Below, piece after piece: positions 10,725 through 22,900 of a stretch of 64,000 bases of DNA. The position numbers were made by a program, and so were the translations under genes. The DNA is from Avena insularis. Lineage: Eukaryota > Streptophyta > Magnoliopsida > Poales > Poaceae. The notes under the pieces were generated by a model. It worked only from the letters and a program-made list of their open reading frames with translations. It was not told where the DNA came from and ran no database searches. The DNA lies in NCBI GenBank assembly GCA_023614405.1, contig CM042686.1, positions 468,442,740 to 468,506,739 of the forward strand, given 5' to 3'. How positions within the stretch are numbered: the stretch's first letter is position 1; each line of letters opens with the position of its first letter.

Positions 10725-12220
10725 TCACAAATCGTAAAAGAACTTCCTTCTTTGCTGAGCTGTAAAAGTTGGAGGAAAATACTTGGAAATAATAAAGTTA
10801 GCATAATCAGCATACCAAGGGATCCCTTGCGAGCTTACCCCTACTGCAGCCAACTGTTCATTTGCAAAACTATCATTAACAGGTATAGGATCAAAAGAGA
10901 TGTTTTCCAATCGAGATAAATTATCAGCAACAGGATTTTTAGCACCTTTCCTATCTACAATATGTAAGTTAAACTCTTGTAAGATTAGCACCCATCTAAT
11001 GAGTCTAGGCTTAGCATCTTTCTTTGTCATAAGGTACTTAATAGCAGCATGATCAGTATGAATGGTAACTTTTGAGTCAACAATATAAGGCCTAAACTTA
11101 TCACAAGCAAAGACAATAGCTCAGAATTCTTTTTCGGTAGTAGCATAATTCTTTTGAGCAGCGTCAAGAGTCTTACTAGCATAATGGATAACATTTAACT
11201 TTTTATCGATTCGTTGCCCAAGAATAGCTCCTACAGCAAAATCACTAGCGTCACACGTGATTTCAAAGGATAGGCTCCAGTTAGGTGGTTGAACAATAGG
11301 AGCAGTAGTTAAAGCCTTCTTTAGAGTTTCGAAAGCTTCCTTACAATCATGGTAAAAAAAGGTTACATCCTTTTGAAGAAGATTACTGAGGGGTTTTGAT
11401 ATCTTAGAGAAATCTTTAATAAACCTTCTATAGAAACTAGCATGACCAAGGATACTACGAATACCTTTGATGTATCTTGGACATGGCATTTTCTCAATTG
11501 GCTCAACTTTAGCTCTATCAACTTCTATGCCTCTTTCAGAAATCTTATGTCCAAGGATAATCCCTTCATTAACCATGAAGTGGCATTTCTCCCAATTAAG
11601 AACAAGATTAGTTTCTTCACATCTCTGCAAAACATTATCAAGGTTGTGAAGACAATTATCAAAAGAAGTCCCATAGACGGAAAAATCATCCATGAATACT
11701 TCCACAATTTCCTCACAAAAACCATGAAAGATAGTAGACATGCATCTTTGAAAAGAAGCAGGAGCATTACACAAACCAAAAGGCATACGTCTATAAGCAT
11801 AGGTTCCATAAGGGCATGTAAAAGTAGTTTTTTCTTGATCTTGTTGTTTAACAGCAATTTGAGAGAACCCAGAGTACCGATCAAGAAAACAAAAATGGGT
11901 CTTTTTAGACAACATTTCTAACATTTGATCAATAAAAGGAAGTGGGTAATGATCTTTCTTAGTAACTTTGTTAACTTTTCTGAAATCAATGCACATCCTA
12001 TAACCTACTACTATTCTTTGGGGAATAAGCTCATCATTATCATTAGGCACAACGGTAATTCCCCCTTTTTTAGGGACACAATGAACATGACTAACCCATT
12101 CACTATCAGCAATAGGGTAAATAATATCAGCGTCAAGGAGTTTTAATACCTCGTTTCTTACCACTTCCTTCATCTTAGGATTTAAACGATGTCAATGCTC
12201 TACCACTGGCTTTGCATCTG
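10725..12220 (-). pseudogene. Gypsy reverse transcriptase and RNase H (Athila-type)
   Basis: The long open frame at 11121-12173 holds the RT core: WVSHVHCVPKKGGITVV, the YRMCIDFRKVNKVTKKDHYP segment, and the active site EVFMDDFSVYG with both aspartates kept. It runs into the RNase H start (ITCDASDFAVGAILGQR, first Asp). An in-frame TGA (after ATTEKEF, near 11120) interrupts RNase H, which resumes with [15 protein letters not shown] and [12 protein letters not shown] at 10725-11030. These domains copy element RNA into DNA and degrade the RNA strand. Stops between 12222 and 12173 also separate it from protease. Confidence 0.88.
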
Positions 12221-12221
12221 G

Positions 12222-13563
12222 TTATATATTGATAGCATGCTGACATATAGTAGGAGAAATCCCCTTCAAATCATCCAGAGTATATCCCATAGCTCCTCGG
12301 TGTTTCTTCAATACCTCCAATAACCTTTCCTCTTCCTTCCCTGAAAGTTTAGAACTAATAATAACAGGATATATTTTATTATCATTAATGTAAGCATACT
12401 TAAGGTCGTTAGGTAAAGGTTTTAGATTGAAGACCGGATCCTTTTTAGGTGGCAATGTGGTACCCAAAATCTTCCACATGCAAGTTATGCTTAAGAATCT
12501 TAGGTTGATGATGGAGAATCTCGTCAATCTCATTTCTTTCTTCCATGAAGATTTCACTTTCATGGTCTTCCATAAATTGCTGCAAAGCATTGTTAGGATC
12601 AAGAGAAATAGAAGCAAGTTGCTCAACTCTAAAATTCTCATTATGGGTTTCATTTTCACAAGGTTCTTTAGTAAATTTTGAAAAATTAAACTCGTAAGAT
12701 TCCCCATCAAATTTGGTTAAAATTTTCTCCCTTTTGCAATCTATAATGGCTCCACAAGTACTCAAGAAAGGTATACCAAAATTGAGAGGATAGGTTTGAC
12801 TAGCAGCTGAACCAAGTACTAGAAAGTCAGCAGGATATTTAATCTTACCACAAAGAACTTCCACATCTCTTACAATACCAATTGGAGAGACGGTCTCCCT
12901 ATTATCAAGGTGAATAACAACATCAATCTCTTCTAGTTTGCAAGGACTGATTTCATGCATAATTTTATTGTAAAGCTCGTAAGGAATAACACTTGAACTT
13001 GCACCAATATCACAAATACCATAATACCAATGATCACCAATTCTAACAGAAAGCACAGGGACACTAGCCTTTATTCTATTAGGATGTGAGACAATTTTAG
13101 AAGCATCCTCACAGAAGACAATGTGTCCATCTTCTACACTTTTAGTGACAAGGTCTTTCACAATTGCTACAGCAGGTTCAATGTTTATTTGTTCATCAGG
13201 TTTTACAATTCTCTTTGTACTTTTATTGATTACACTAGTTATCATAGGATGTTCCTTTACCTTATTCGGGAAGGGTATTTTCTCGATATAAGGTTCAGGT
13301 AAGATGTGATCAATAGTGCAAAATTCAGTTCCCCTATCAGGAACATAATCAACAATATCTTTATATGGTGCATGATACCTATTCCATCCATTTTTCGGAA
13401 TTTCAATATAGGAGGCAAAAGGCTTAAAGCAATTTGCAATAACTTGAGAATCAAGACCATAAGCTTTACTAATATTATGAAAGTCATAATCATAATTTAT
13501 ACCTGACTTTCTTCCTTTGTCATTCTACCATGCTTCAGCATTGTCTTGAATACGGTTGATGGC
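12222..13563 (-). pseudogene. Gypsy gag end and aspartic protease (Athila-type)
   Basis: Left of the solo LTR the minus-strand frame resumes gag with INRIQDNAEAW, passes an in-frame stop and leads into an open frame at 12445-13245. That frame contains a retropepsin-like region with CDIGASSSVIPYELYNKIM (DxGAS active site) and NFGIPFLSTCGAIIDCKR. A frameshift near 12450-12480 moves into the frame of 12222-12710, which ends in the spacer before RT (EERLLEVLKKHRGAMGYTLD). The protease would cut the polyprotein. Confidence 0.82.
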
Positions 13564-15148
13564 CCAAAATATATCTAGCTCGTTGGGGAACCCCAAGAGG
13601 AAGGTATGATGAGCACAGTAGCAAGTTGTCCCTTAGTTGTGAAACCAAGGTTATCGAACCAGTAGGAGCAAGGAAACACCTCCAAGGTGTTGCTAGCTGG
13701 ACTTTGGCAGGGCGCACTACCGGTGGCGGCAGCAACGTGGAAACCTGCACAACACAACCACAGAACTTTGCCCCCAACTTACAGTGAGGTTGTAAATCTC
13801 ACGGGTTTTGCTGAAAACAAAGGATTAAACGTATTGTGTGGAAGAAAGTAATAGTTTGCAGAAAGTAAAGCAAGCGATGCAGTTGTAGATTGATGGTAAA
13901 AGAAAGGACCGGGTCCATAGTTCACTAGTGGTGGCTCTCCTTAAGATAGATGACATGTTGGGTGAACAAATTGCAGTGGGGCAATTGACAAGCATCGAAA
14001 AAGCAATCATGCATATACTAATCATCTTGACTCCTTTGAGATTTGATTGGGCATTACAACATTATACATAGACCATAATCCAACTGCATCTATGACTAAT
14101 AATCCACCTTCAGGTTATCATCCGAACCCCTATGAGATATTAAGTTGCAAGCAACAGATAATTGCATTACGCATTGTGTGTAAAGTAAACAATACGATTG
14201 TTCTATGAACAAAGGATTGATGTTTTCTCCCTAGTAGCAACATCACATCTAGTACCTTAGAGATTTCTATCACTTCACCAGATTACTAGAGGCATGAACC
14301 CACTGTCGAGCATAAATACTAACTCTTGGAGTTGCTAGCATCTACTTGGCCAAGATAGCTACTAACAACGGAAAGCATGTAAGATCACAAATAACAAAGA
14401 CATGATAGAATCAATAATTAATCTAAAATAGCATCTCAATATCCATTGGATCCCCGCAAACAGAACATGTAGGATTATAAATAGATGATCTTGATCATAA
14501 ACAGAGCTCACATGATCTAAACATCATAGCACAAAGGAGGAGAACCAGCCATCTAGCTACTACATGGATCCGTAGTCCAGGGATGAACTACTCACACATC
14601 ACACTGGAGGCTTGCATGGTGATTAAGAAGGCCTCTAGGGTGAATTCTACCCTCCGGCAGGGTGCCGGGAAGAGCTTCAGATCCCTTCCGATCTAGGGAT
14701 GGAGATGACGGTGGCTATAGACTCTTTCGTGGAATTTTGATCAGGTACTTAGGGTTTTCTGTATCGGAGGCATCTTATAGGCGAAAGGGGAGGCCAAGGG
14801 GATACCCTAGGCGGCCAGACCACCCTCTGGTGGGGGCCAGGCCTGGCCGCGCGGCCACGTGGTGTGGCCGGCCCCTGGCCCCTCTTTGTATCGTATTCTG
14901 GCTCCATGTCCCCCTCGGTGAAAAACTGACTTTGGCTTTTGTCCCGTCCAATTTTGAGAATATTCATTTTCTGGCTTTCCTAGAACCAAAAACAGCAGAA
15001 AATAGGCAGCTGGCACAGTGGCATCTTGTTAATAGGTTAGTCCAAGAAAGTGTATACAAAGTACTCCAAAGTATGGACAAAACATAAGAAAGTAGATAAA
15101 AACCAAGCATGGAACATCAAAAATTATGGATATGTTAGCAACGTATCA
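13564..15148 (-). mobile_element. Solo LTR inserted in the Athila-type gag
   Basis: A segment of about 1.58 kb without ORFs begins on the minus strand with TGATACGTTGCTAACATATC at 15148 and runs to about 13564. It interrupts gag between codons that are contiguous in the family. The flanks ATGGT (15149-15153) and ATGGC (13559-13563) are a one-mismatch candidate target duplication. The sequence reads like a long LTR common in Triticeae (WHAM/Sabrina-like, from memory). No primer site, polyprotein or second LTR is present, so LTR-LTR recombination is the simplest origin. The left boundary is approximate. Confidence 0.75.
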
Positions 15149-15748
15149 ATGGTCTAGAAGATCCCATTTAGCTTCTTCTTCCATGCGTGTAAATGATCCA
15201 GCACAAGAAGCATCCAATAAATCCTTATCATGAAGAGAAATCCTTGCATAAAAGTTATTTATAATAATATTGTGAGGGAGCTCATGAATAGGACATTTGA
15301 GCATTAGTAACCTCAATCTCCCCCAAGCTTGAGCTGTACTCTCTCCATCAAGAAGCCAAAAGTTGTATATTTGATTTCGATCTTTATGAATCTCACTATT
15401 TCCTCCCATTCAAGAGCTTGACCATTCTTCAACAGCTTATACCATTCTTCAGCTCTTCCTTTTAGTGATAATGATAATAACTTCTTCTTGACTTGATCTG
15501 TTGTAATACCTCCACACTTAAACAACCCACATAATTCATGTATAAAGATCAAATGATCACTGGGATGGACAGTTCCATCTCCAACATAATACCATAACAT
15601 GATCAATAATTCTTGTAGGTATTTTAAAAGTATCATTCTCAGTAGGTGGTGGTTCATCTACTACCTTAGCAGTGGTAGTAGCATTATAAAATAAGAAACT
15701 CAGCGAATTATCCATATTGAAAATAAAGCAACTAACAAAAATAAACAA
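15149..15748 (-). pseudogene. Gypsy gag N-terminal part (Athila-type)
   Basis: Two overlapping minus-strand frames (15313-15657 and 15146-15409) encode gag core segments: DHLIFIHELCGLFKCGGI, KLLSLSLKGRAEEWYKLL, then after a frame change AQAWGRLRLLMLKCPIHELP and SLHDKDLLDASCAGSFTRME. This matches the retrotransposon gag pattern of a helical core with a short W-Y-x-L motif. The sequence is cut at 15149 by the solo LTR and continues at about 13563. The upstream leader up to the primer site (15749-15800) has no clear ORF. Confidence 0.8.
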
Positions 15749-15800
15749 TACTCACAGTAGAGGTTTCCTTTACCAGTTCCGCTCTCCAATAGCGCTTCAC

Positions 15801-15818
15801 TCCCCAGCAACGGCGCCA
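15801..15818 (-). other. Primer-binding site of the Athila-type element
   Basis: Minus-strand TGGCGCCGTTGCTGGGGA lies 11 bases inside the 5' LTR. This is a common plant Gypsy primer site (tRNA-Asp type in the literature, from memory). Confidence 0.8.
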
Positions 15819-15829
15819 GAAAATAGTCT

Positions 15830-17338
15830 TGATGACCCACAAGTATAGGGGGTGTATCGCAGTATTTTCGATAAGTAAGCGTGTCGAATCCAACAAGGAG
15901 CAGAAGGTGTTGGCGAATGGCTTGGAGCAGGAATTCTCTGTAAATACTTAGCAAACCGATTTTTAGGGTTTTTTGATAATGCAGGTAAATAAAGTACGAG
16001 TAAATAAAAGACAATAATAATAAATGCAGCAAGTGGCCCAATCCTTTCTTTAGCAAAGGACAAGCCGGTTGTATTACTTAAGATGACCAAACGTTCTCGA
16101 GGACACACGGGAATATCGTCAAGTGCTTTCGCTTCATATAGTTGATTAATCTTCTTTAGTTTGACAGGTGTTGTGTGGGTAAACCTGTGCTAATGTACCG
16201 ACCTTCCTAGGACTAATACATACTTGTGATTATACCCATTGCAAGCATCCGCAAGTACAAAAAGTAATTAAGGTAGAAACCTAACCACAACTTTAAACTC
16301 TAAGACCCTGACGTCCCTTGTGCAAAGGTTTCCAAACGAGGGTTCACGTTTCTGTCACTCCGGCAACCCCTACGATTAGTAGCCAAATACACAATGCATT
16401 CCCTAGGCCCATAAAGGTGAAGTGTCATGTAGTCGACGTTCACATGACACCACTAGAAGAAATACACCACAACTTAAATATCAAACCATTGAATCTTTCT
16501 CAACACAATTCCACTACTAACAACATGACTTCTCCCATGTCCTCAAGAACAAAACGAACTACTCACAAGACATCATATGGATCAAGATCAGAGATGATAT
16601 AATGATATGTAACAATCTGAACATAAACGATAATTCAATGGTTCACTCAATAGCATCAACTATAAGGAGTAATCAGCACTAGGAAAGTTTCCCGTAAGAA
16701 CTATGCAAGATTCAACCCAATTGTTACAGCGGTATGGAGTGGTGATGATGGTGCTGGTGGAGATGATGGTGGTGATGATGATGATGATCCTGATGAAGTC
16801 CCGCTTGATGGTGGTGTTGATGGCGACAATCTCCCCTCTCCGGGAAGGAATTCCCCCGATAGAATTCTGTCTGCCAGAGAGATCTTTCTCTCTCGGTGTT
16901 TTCCGCCCCGCAGAGGCAGCGGAATCTTTCTGTGGTCGCTCCCCGAGTCTTAGGGTTTTGGGAGGATAATATACGCTAGAGGGGAGAGCCTGGAGTGGGC
17001 CATGGTGGCCACACCACCTGCTGGCGCGACCTAGGGTTGCCCGCGCCAGGGGGTGGTGTGGGCCCCTGTGGCCCATCTCCACTTCCCCTTCTGGCAATCT
17101 TCGTCTTCTGGAAAAATAGAATTTTTCATGTATTTTCCCGGATTTTCTGATCTTCGCGAATTTTGCCTCCAAACAGCACATTTTCCATCAGAATCCTGAC
17201 TGCAGCGGTCCATGCTCCAAAAGTCATCAACCATGCAAAAACAGATGAAATAACATAAGTATCATCTCTTAATATGAAATATATCAATGAATAACAGTAA
17301 ATTATGATATAAAATAGTGATATAAAATGGACGTATCA
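15830..17338 (-). repeat. 5' LTR of the Athila-type element
   Basis: On the minus strand it starts TGATACGTCCATTTTATATC at 17338 and ends GGGTCATCA at 15830. It is followed after 11 bases by the primer-binding site and is the partner of the LTR at 4071-5578. Confidence 0.92.
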
Positions 17339-18012
17339 CCCGCTGCATCCGCCAGCTCCTGCAGGCCTTCCAGTATGACCAGGTGTGCCACAACCTGGTC
17401 TTCTAGAGGAAGTTCCTCGACTGGGAGCACACGGCGCGCCGCCTCAGCACCTACCGCGGCGAGTTCGACCCGTTGGGCCCTCGCAACCTCCCTGCCATCG
17501 AGGCCGCGTTCGACAACGTCATCAACCACTCTGATGTCGACCTCGGCAACGACAAGGACGATGACGACATCGTCGTCAAGGAGGAGGAGGACGAGGCGGA
17601 GGGGTCTTCCTCCGCATCCGCCTCCATGCACCTGCCCCCGGAGTACCAGGTGGTCCTGGCGCAGGGCTACGACGAGGACGCCATGCTCGAGCAGGCCATC
17701 GCGGCCAGCGCAAGGGCGGAGGACGCCATGTGGCCGGGCTACTAGGAGGCCGTCCAACTCACCAGCCTAGTGGCGCAGGTCAATGCCGGGCAGCCGCTAC
17801 CACCGCCACCCCTCCCACCGCAGCAGCTGCGGGGGTGGGCTGCTCCGCCCGTGTCGGAGTGGTCTTCCCCACACGTGACGGGGTGGTATGCTCCGCCCGT
17901 GCCGTCAGAGACAGACGCACGGCCGGCATGGCCAGGCCAGGTCATCGACCACCCGACACCTCCCGCACCGACACCAGCGCCAACTCCGGGTCTGCCGCCG
18001 CCGCACCTCTAG
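17339..18012 (+). pseudogene. 3' half of the degenerate ORF split by the Gypsy element
   Basis: This continues the 3737-4070 frame after the target-site duplication. It gives an alpha-helical segment, an in-frame TAG at about 17404, then RRLSTYRGEFDPLGPRNLPA, an acidic tract (DKDDDDIVVKEEEDEAEG), a segment MLEQAIAASARAEDAMWPGY, another in-frame TAG, and a Pro-rich C-terminus with W-x-x-PPV repeats. Acidic, Ala-rich and Pro-rich composition and its position between inverted-repeat-like ends suggest a transposon-associated ORF. No catalytic motif is visible and no function is assigned. Confidence 0.5.
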
Positions 18013-18367
18013 AGGCCACCGGAGTACATCGACCTCGATCCATAGATGGACGGGGCGACGATGGCGGCAGCAACGGGGAGATCGTTAGTAGCTAGAGCTA
18101 CGGCAAGTTTTTTTCCTTTTTATATGTTATTGAATGTAATATATTTTGTATAAACTTTGCTAGTTTATTTAGCACGCGAATTGTGTTAGTTTGAATTTCA
18201 AAAAAATAAATGTGACCCATGGCCAGGCGCGGACATATGGGTCACGCCGCTGGACGCGGTCGTCTGGACAAGCCGGACCACTATCCCAAAATGACCGCGG
18301 CTCGACCAAAGGGACAGAAACTGACCGTTTCTGTCACGCGTTTGGGTCGACACCATGGAGATGCCCC

Positions 18368-18663
18368 GTAGGTGCAAGCACATGGCCGCACGGCGCCCCT
18401 ACAGCCTAGAGAGTAGAGAGTAGAGTGTCGTGCCTAGTTCCACCTATTGGGTTACTTCCTTTGATATCATCGGTTCCAAGTGTTAACAGTTGCTTGTTTC
18501 GATCTGAGATTAGGTTTAGTTTACAGATTATGCATATCTGGCGTCCACTATATGGATTTCTCTGTCACAACTTTTCTAATTAGATTGTGCGCTTATATAT
18601 ATCTCTCACACAACAAAACTATCAGTGATGTCTGCTCGATCTAGCAATCTAGCTATATATGTT
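18368..18663. other. Flank left of the Tat-type element, no gene seen
   Basis: This 296-bp stretch lies between the right inverted-repeat-like end at 18367 and the left LTR of the next Gypsy element. It contains a short duplicated AGAGAGTAGAG tract near 18410 and AT-rich sequence ending in ATGTT, the target duplication. No recognisable coding sequence is present. Confidence 0.5.
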
Positions 18664-19474
18664 TGTCGTGGTGGTGTCACGGCAGATGCCATGGATAGGC
18701 TAAAGGTGGGGACTAATAGCACTAGGGGAATCCAGGGAGGGATAGTGAGGTGATTCCTCACACAGAAGGTTTGTATTTGATTCACTCCACAGATTACAAG
18801 TGCTCCTCGAGCTGTATTAGAGAGAGGAGGAAGAAGGTACCCTCTTACTCTCACCGCTAGCTTGCCCTCAGGAACCAAGGAAAAAGTAGTCTATAGAGAT
18901 CAATATAGTAAGCTCTACCCAATTGAGACCAACCCCTTCTATAGAGGCCCTAGCCCCCCTTATATAGGAGTGGCTAGGTCTCCACTTAGGGCATACGTGG
19001 AGGCATATTCCAGGGAATATGCCTTCTCCCAAAATAGTAAGCCGACCGGGTTGCTTTTCCCCCGCGTCATCCATGCAGAGGCTACGTGAGCCTCTACGGC
19101 GCCTGCATCAGCCGACATCGGCGTCGTCACCTCTATCAGCCACACCTCGGTGGTCCTGCCCCTGTGCGCTTCGCTCATGCTGTGTGTACCGGGGCTACTT
19201 TTGACCAGCGAGATACCTTCCTTCTCCTAGAAGCTTGCTATGACCCGGATCGTAGTTGATCCGGTCACACCCTGCATACAAGTGAGATTCATCTATCCGA
19301 CCTATGGCTTAAGTCGGATGAGACTCAGTTAGGTGGACATCCCCAGGTCCGGGTTACCCCGAGATTCGGCCTGCCTTAAGGTAACTCGGCCAGCATTCGC
19401 TTTGACCTTGTCGTACCTCGGCTAACTCGGCCTTTATACCCTGGTGTGACCCTACCCGGGGGTATCCCCCAACA
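18664..19474 (-). repeat. 3' LTR of the Tat-type element (811 bp)
   Basis: On the minus strand it begins TGTTGGGGGATACC at 19474 and ends CACCACGACA at 18664. It aligns throughout with 31839-32655, with scattered substitutions that are more frequent in the segment next to 19474. Confidence 0.92.
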
Positions 19475-19936
19475 TTAGTCCCCGAAGCTGGTGTGGTCTT
19501 AGTTGCCTTAGCCGCTAAGGCCACAGCAGGTTCAATTTTACCGAGCTTTGTGCTCCTTCTCCGAGTTACCTCTTATCTCGGGTCTCATGGGTTTACTTTC
19601 CCTTGGCACATTTCAAGTTTTCACTTGCTGGCCGGGTTACCATAATCTCATCCAGGTTATCTTTTCTTCTCTCGTACGCTTTCCCACATGGAGGCTAATC
19701 ATTAGTTTGCCTCATTTTAAGGCCCAGCCACAGTAACCGCTGCAGTAATTGTCAGTTATCACTGTAGCGCATGTCACGTCTAGCATGCCTCCTCGTTAAC
19801 TACATCAATGTGTCGCGTCATGGGATCTGCTACACCCTGTGGTCTTCCGTGGGGCTCTTCGCTGATTGGTCCATCTGGTTTATACATGGCCACACCATGT
19901 GGCATATCTGCATAACACGATCCCACTTCCTCCTCG

Positions 19937-22900
19937 ATGGAGTGGTTAAATAGGGGAGGGGTGCGCCCCTTGGGTTTTTTCCCACTTCTGCGCCCCTCTG
20001 CCTCTAGTTCTTCTTCTTCATTTTCTCCCACGACAGCGCCACCGCTACCGCGTCTGAGTAGTAGCGCCGCCGCCGCCGCACTGCTTACACACGCATCTGC
20101 GTCACCGTCGCTGCTGCGCACCTCCTCCGCCACGGGTCGCTGTCAATCTAGGCCGCTGCCCCCCACCGCCGCTAGCACCAGCGAGGGCAGCGAACTTGAG
20201 ATGACAGAAGAGGAGCTTGTCATTGCCGAGCAGGAGATGGAGGAGGACGCCGCAACGCCAGACCGCGGTGCGTGGGCTGGATCCTGGGTCTGCCAGGATG
20301 ACCTGGACTGGCTCTACCGCACCAGACACATCCCCGCAGGCGTCACCGCACGTCTCGCCTCCACCGAACTTGCCCCCTGACCCAATCCCGGTGAGTATGT
20401 GGCGTTCCTGTCGCATTTCCAGCGGGGGTTCGGTTTACCAATTAGCGATTTTTTCCATGATTGGTTGAACACCTACGAACTCCAGCCGCACCACCTTCCT
20501 GCCAATGCTATCACATCTCTCTCTGCTTTCGCCTCCACGATCGAAGGCTACGCCGTATTATGGCCCACAAAGGAGCTATGGATCCGGTTCTTTGGCCTTT
20601 GTCGTAACGTAATTCCGAACATCCACCTTGACCCGGAGGACAAGCATCTTACACAGTTCGGCGCTGCGTCCATTTCACCCCGGAGGCTCTCCGTCTTTCC
20701 CCGGGTTACCGGGTTGGACTCCTGCAAGGGATGGGCCCGGACCTTCTTTTATGTTCGGAACGACAGCACTGAAGACCTGATCCGGCTTTGCCCCTATGCT
20801 CCGGGTCCTCCTAACCTGGAGTTGTGGTACATTGTCCCCAAGAAACCCACAGTATTGGCCAACCAGGTCAACAAAAGGTTTGCGGAGCTGAAGGAGCTCG
20901 GGTTGTGCAACGAGGATGCCATGATCACATTCGTCCGCAACCAGATCTCCCCTCTCCAGAAATGCACTCACAAAGTGTGCCACATGAGTTGGGCCCGCGA
21001 CCCCAACCGGACCTCATCTTTCGAGCTGAGCAACACAGAAATCTATCGCCGGGTCAAGGCCCTCTTCACCACCCACATGGACTTCTCCTCTGAGTGGACG
21101 TGGGGAATTGAGCATTATTGTCGGGATAGGCTTCCTCCTGTGGTAAGCTTCGCGCCACAAACTTTCTCCGAATTAAATCTTATGTCGGTTGCTGTTGTAT
21201 TTTTAACTCTGTTGTCTTTTTTCTCCCTTAGCAATTCCTTTAGCAAACTATCGAGGATGGCACCGATCCAACCCTCAAATGTGCGCCTGACCGGGAGAGC
21301 TCGGACAAGGAAGAACCGGACCAGGAGATGTTCCTCCCAATGGCCGACGCGACCAAGCGACCCACCGGTAAACTCTCTTCTATTAGAGATTGGCCCGACG
21401 ATGAAGCTGAATCGGATGTTGAGGTGATGGAAGCATTTGACGTTGTCCCCCTTTCTTATGCTTTTCTGGCATCAGCTAACCCCGGTGGGCAGATCCATGA
21501 GGACCCTCCCCTTGCCGTGGGTGATCCTGTTCCGGTTGCGCCGAAGAAGAAAAGGGAAGCCGCATCCACTTCATCCTCTGGACCTTCTCAGCCAGCCAAA
21601 AGGCGAAAGAAGTCCGGGGATAAGACTGCCTCCAAGCCTGCAACCAAGGCCCCAGCACGAAGGGCTCGGAAGCCCAAGGAGCCCCTGACCTCGGATGCGT
21701 AAGCCTCTTTTTCCCTCTGCCATTTACTTGCTCTTGCATTGTTATAGTTTTTCATCTGACACTATTTGATTCGGCAGGGCTGTGGTTGAGGTCCCCAGAG
21801 TGGATCTAGCATCGCTTCGCCGCTCTGACTTAGCCCTTCTCCCCGTCGTGGCGACGATTCACGCCCGCTGAGCCCTATTCCGGAGGGTTCAGCAGCTGCT
21901 CCGGGTTCCAGCCCACCTCGTCAAGAGGGGGGCAACCTCGGAGCGGGGGAGACTGGCCCAACCGAGGAAGCGGCATCCACCACTTCGGCTCCGCCGCAAC
22001 CAGCTACTACCGAGTCTACTCCAGTACCTCCTCCGAAGAAGAAAACAGCACCAGCACCAGCACCAGCAGCAAAAGCAGCAGCAGCACCGAGAGCAATGGC
22101 AGCGATGCCAAGCCCCTCCGCTTCGTCCGAGTCTTCTCAGTCTCGGCAAGAAAGCACCCATGCAGTTCCCAAGGGTAAATCTGCTCCAACAACTTCCTCC
22201 TCTCAGCAGCCCAAAGGCAAAAAGTCCCCTGACGCCACCAGGGCAGCGTCCGTCGAGGCTAGACAGCGCACTCTCGTGTCCATGCTTTCCAAGAAGCCTC
22301 CAGCACCGAAGGACGCCCCTGCCGAGCCAGCTAATGTGCAGCAACTTGTTTTGCACACCAGTCCGGCCCTTGCTCAGGTTGAGAGGAGGGAAGCACATGC
22401 CAAGGGCTTGGTGGCGCCCCACATGCTCAGCGGTGAACGATATCCTCCGACCTTGATCGAGTTCATGAACAACTGGAACAAGGCGGAGTTCGTCTACAAC
22501 GACGATCTCCTGGAGAAGTTCGGTCCCGCCAAGTTTTCCGCTCAAATGAACACAGCCTCTAAGGCAATTAACCTCGCGGGTCAGATGATGGAGGTTCGTT
22601 ACTTCCCCTTCTCCTTAGCACGTTGTAGATATTAGTGATATAACCATTAGTCCCCGAGTCTCCGGGGGAGTAACTTGTTACTCGGCCGGATGCTCCTTAG
22701 AAAACTAACGTAGCTCCTTGACAATTTCAAATATGCACACACCTAGAGCCGGGTTAAGTTCCACTTGGCCCGGATCTTGTACACTTTGAATATGCACACA
22801 CCTAGAGCCGGGTTAAGTTCCACTTGGCCCGGATCTTATACACTTCGAATATGCACACACCTAGAGCCGGGTTAAGTTCCACTTGGCCCGGATCTTGTAC

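Larger units (their letters stand above)
4071..17338 (-). mobile_element. Complete Athila-type Ty3/Gypsy element
   Basis: Two long LTRs (4071-5578 and 15830-17338) in the same orientation flank a minus-strand gag, protease, RT, RNase H and integrase. The element is bordered by an exact 5-bp target duplication CCCGC (4066-4070 and 17339-17343). The order RT-RNase H-integrase defines Gypsy. The primer site TGGCGCCGTTGCTGGGGA and a long 3' region between pol and the 3' LTR fit the Athila lineage. The two LTRs differ by scattered substitutions and small indels, so the insertion is not recent. All coding regions carry stops or frameshifts, and gag is further split by a solo LTR. Confidence 0.92.
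3171..18367. mobile_element. Possible DNA-transposon-derived segment hosting the Gypsy nest
   Basis: The left end starts GGGCATCTCCACCGGC at 3171. The right end (18345-18367) read on the minus strand starts GGGGCATCTCCATGGTG, giving a degenerate terminal inverted repeat of about 11 matching bases followed by a shared GACCCAA block. After removing the 13.27-kb Gypsy insertion, the segment is about 1.9 kb, GC-rich, and carries remnants of one open frame on both sides. I could not find an exact target duplication, so the superfamily (Harbinger- or Mutator-like) is undecided. Alternatively these are only shared motifs at the edges of a degenerate host gene. Confidence 0.4.

Noticed and set aside
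11442..11921. A 159-codon plus-strand open frame
   Set aside because: It is a shadow of the minus-strand Gypsy reverse transcriptase, which has clear motifs.
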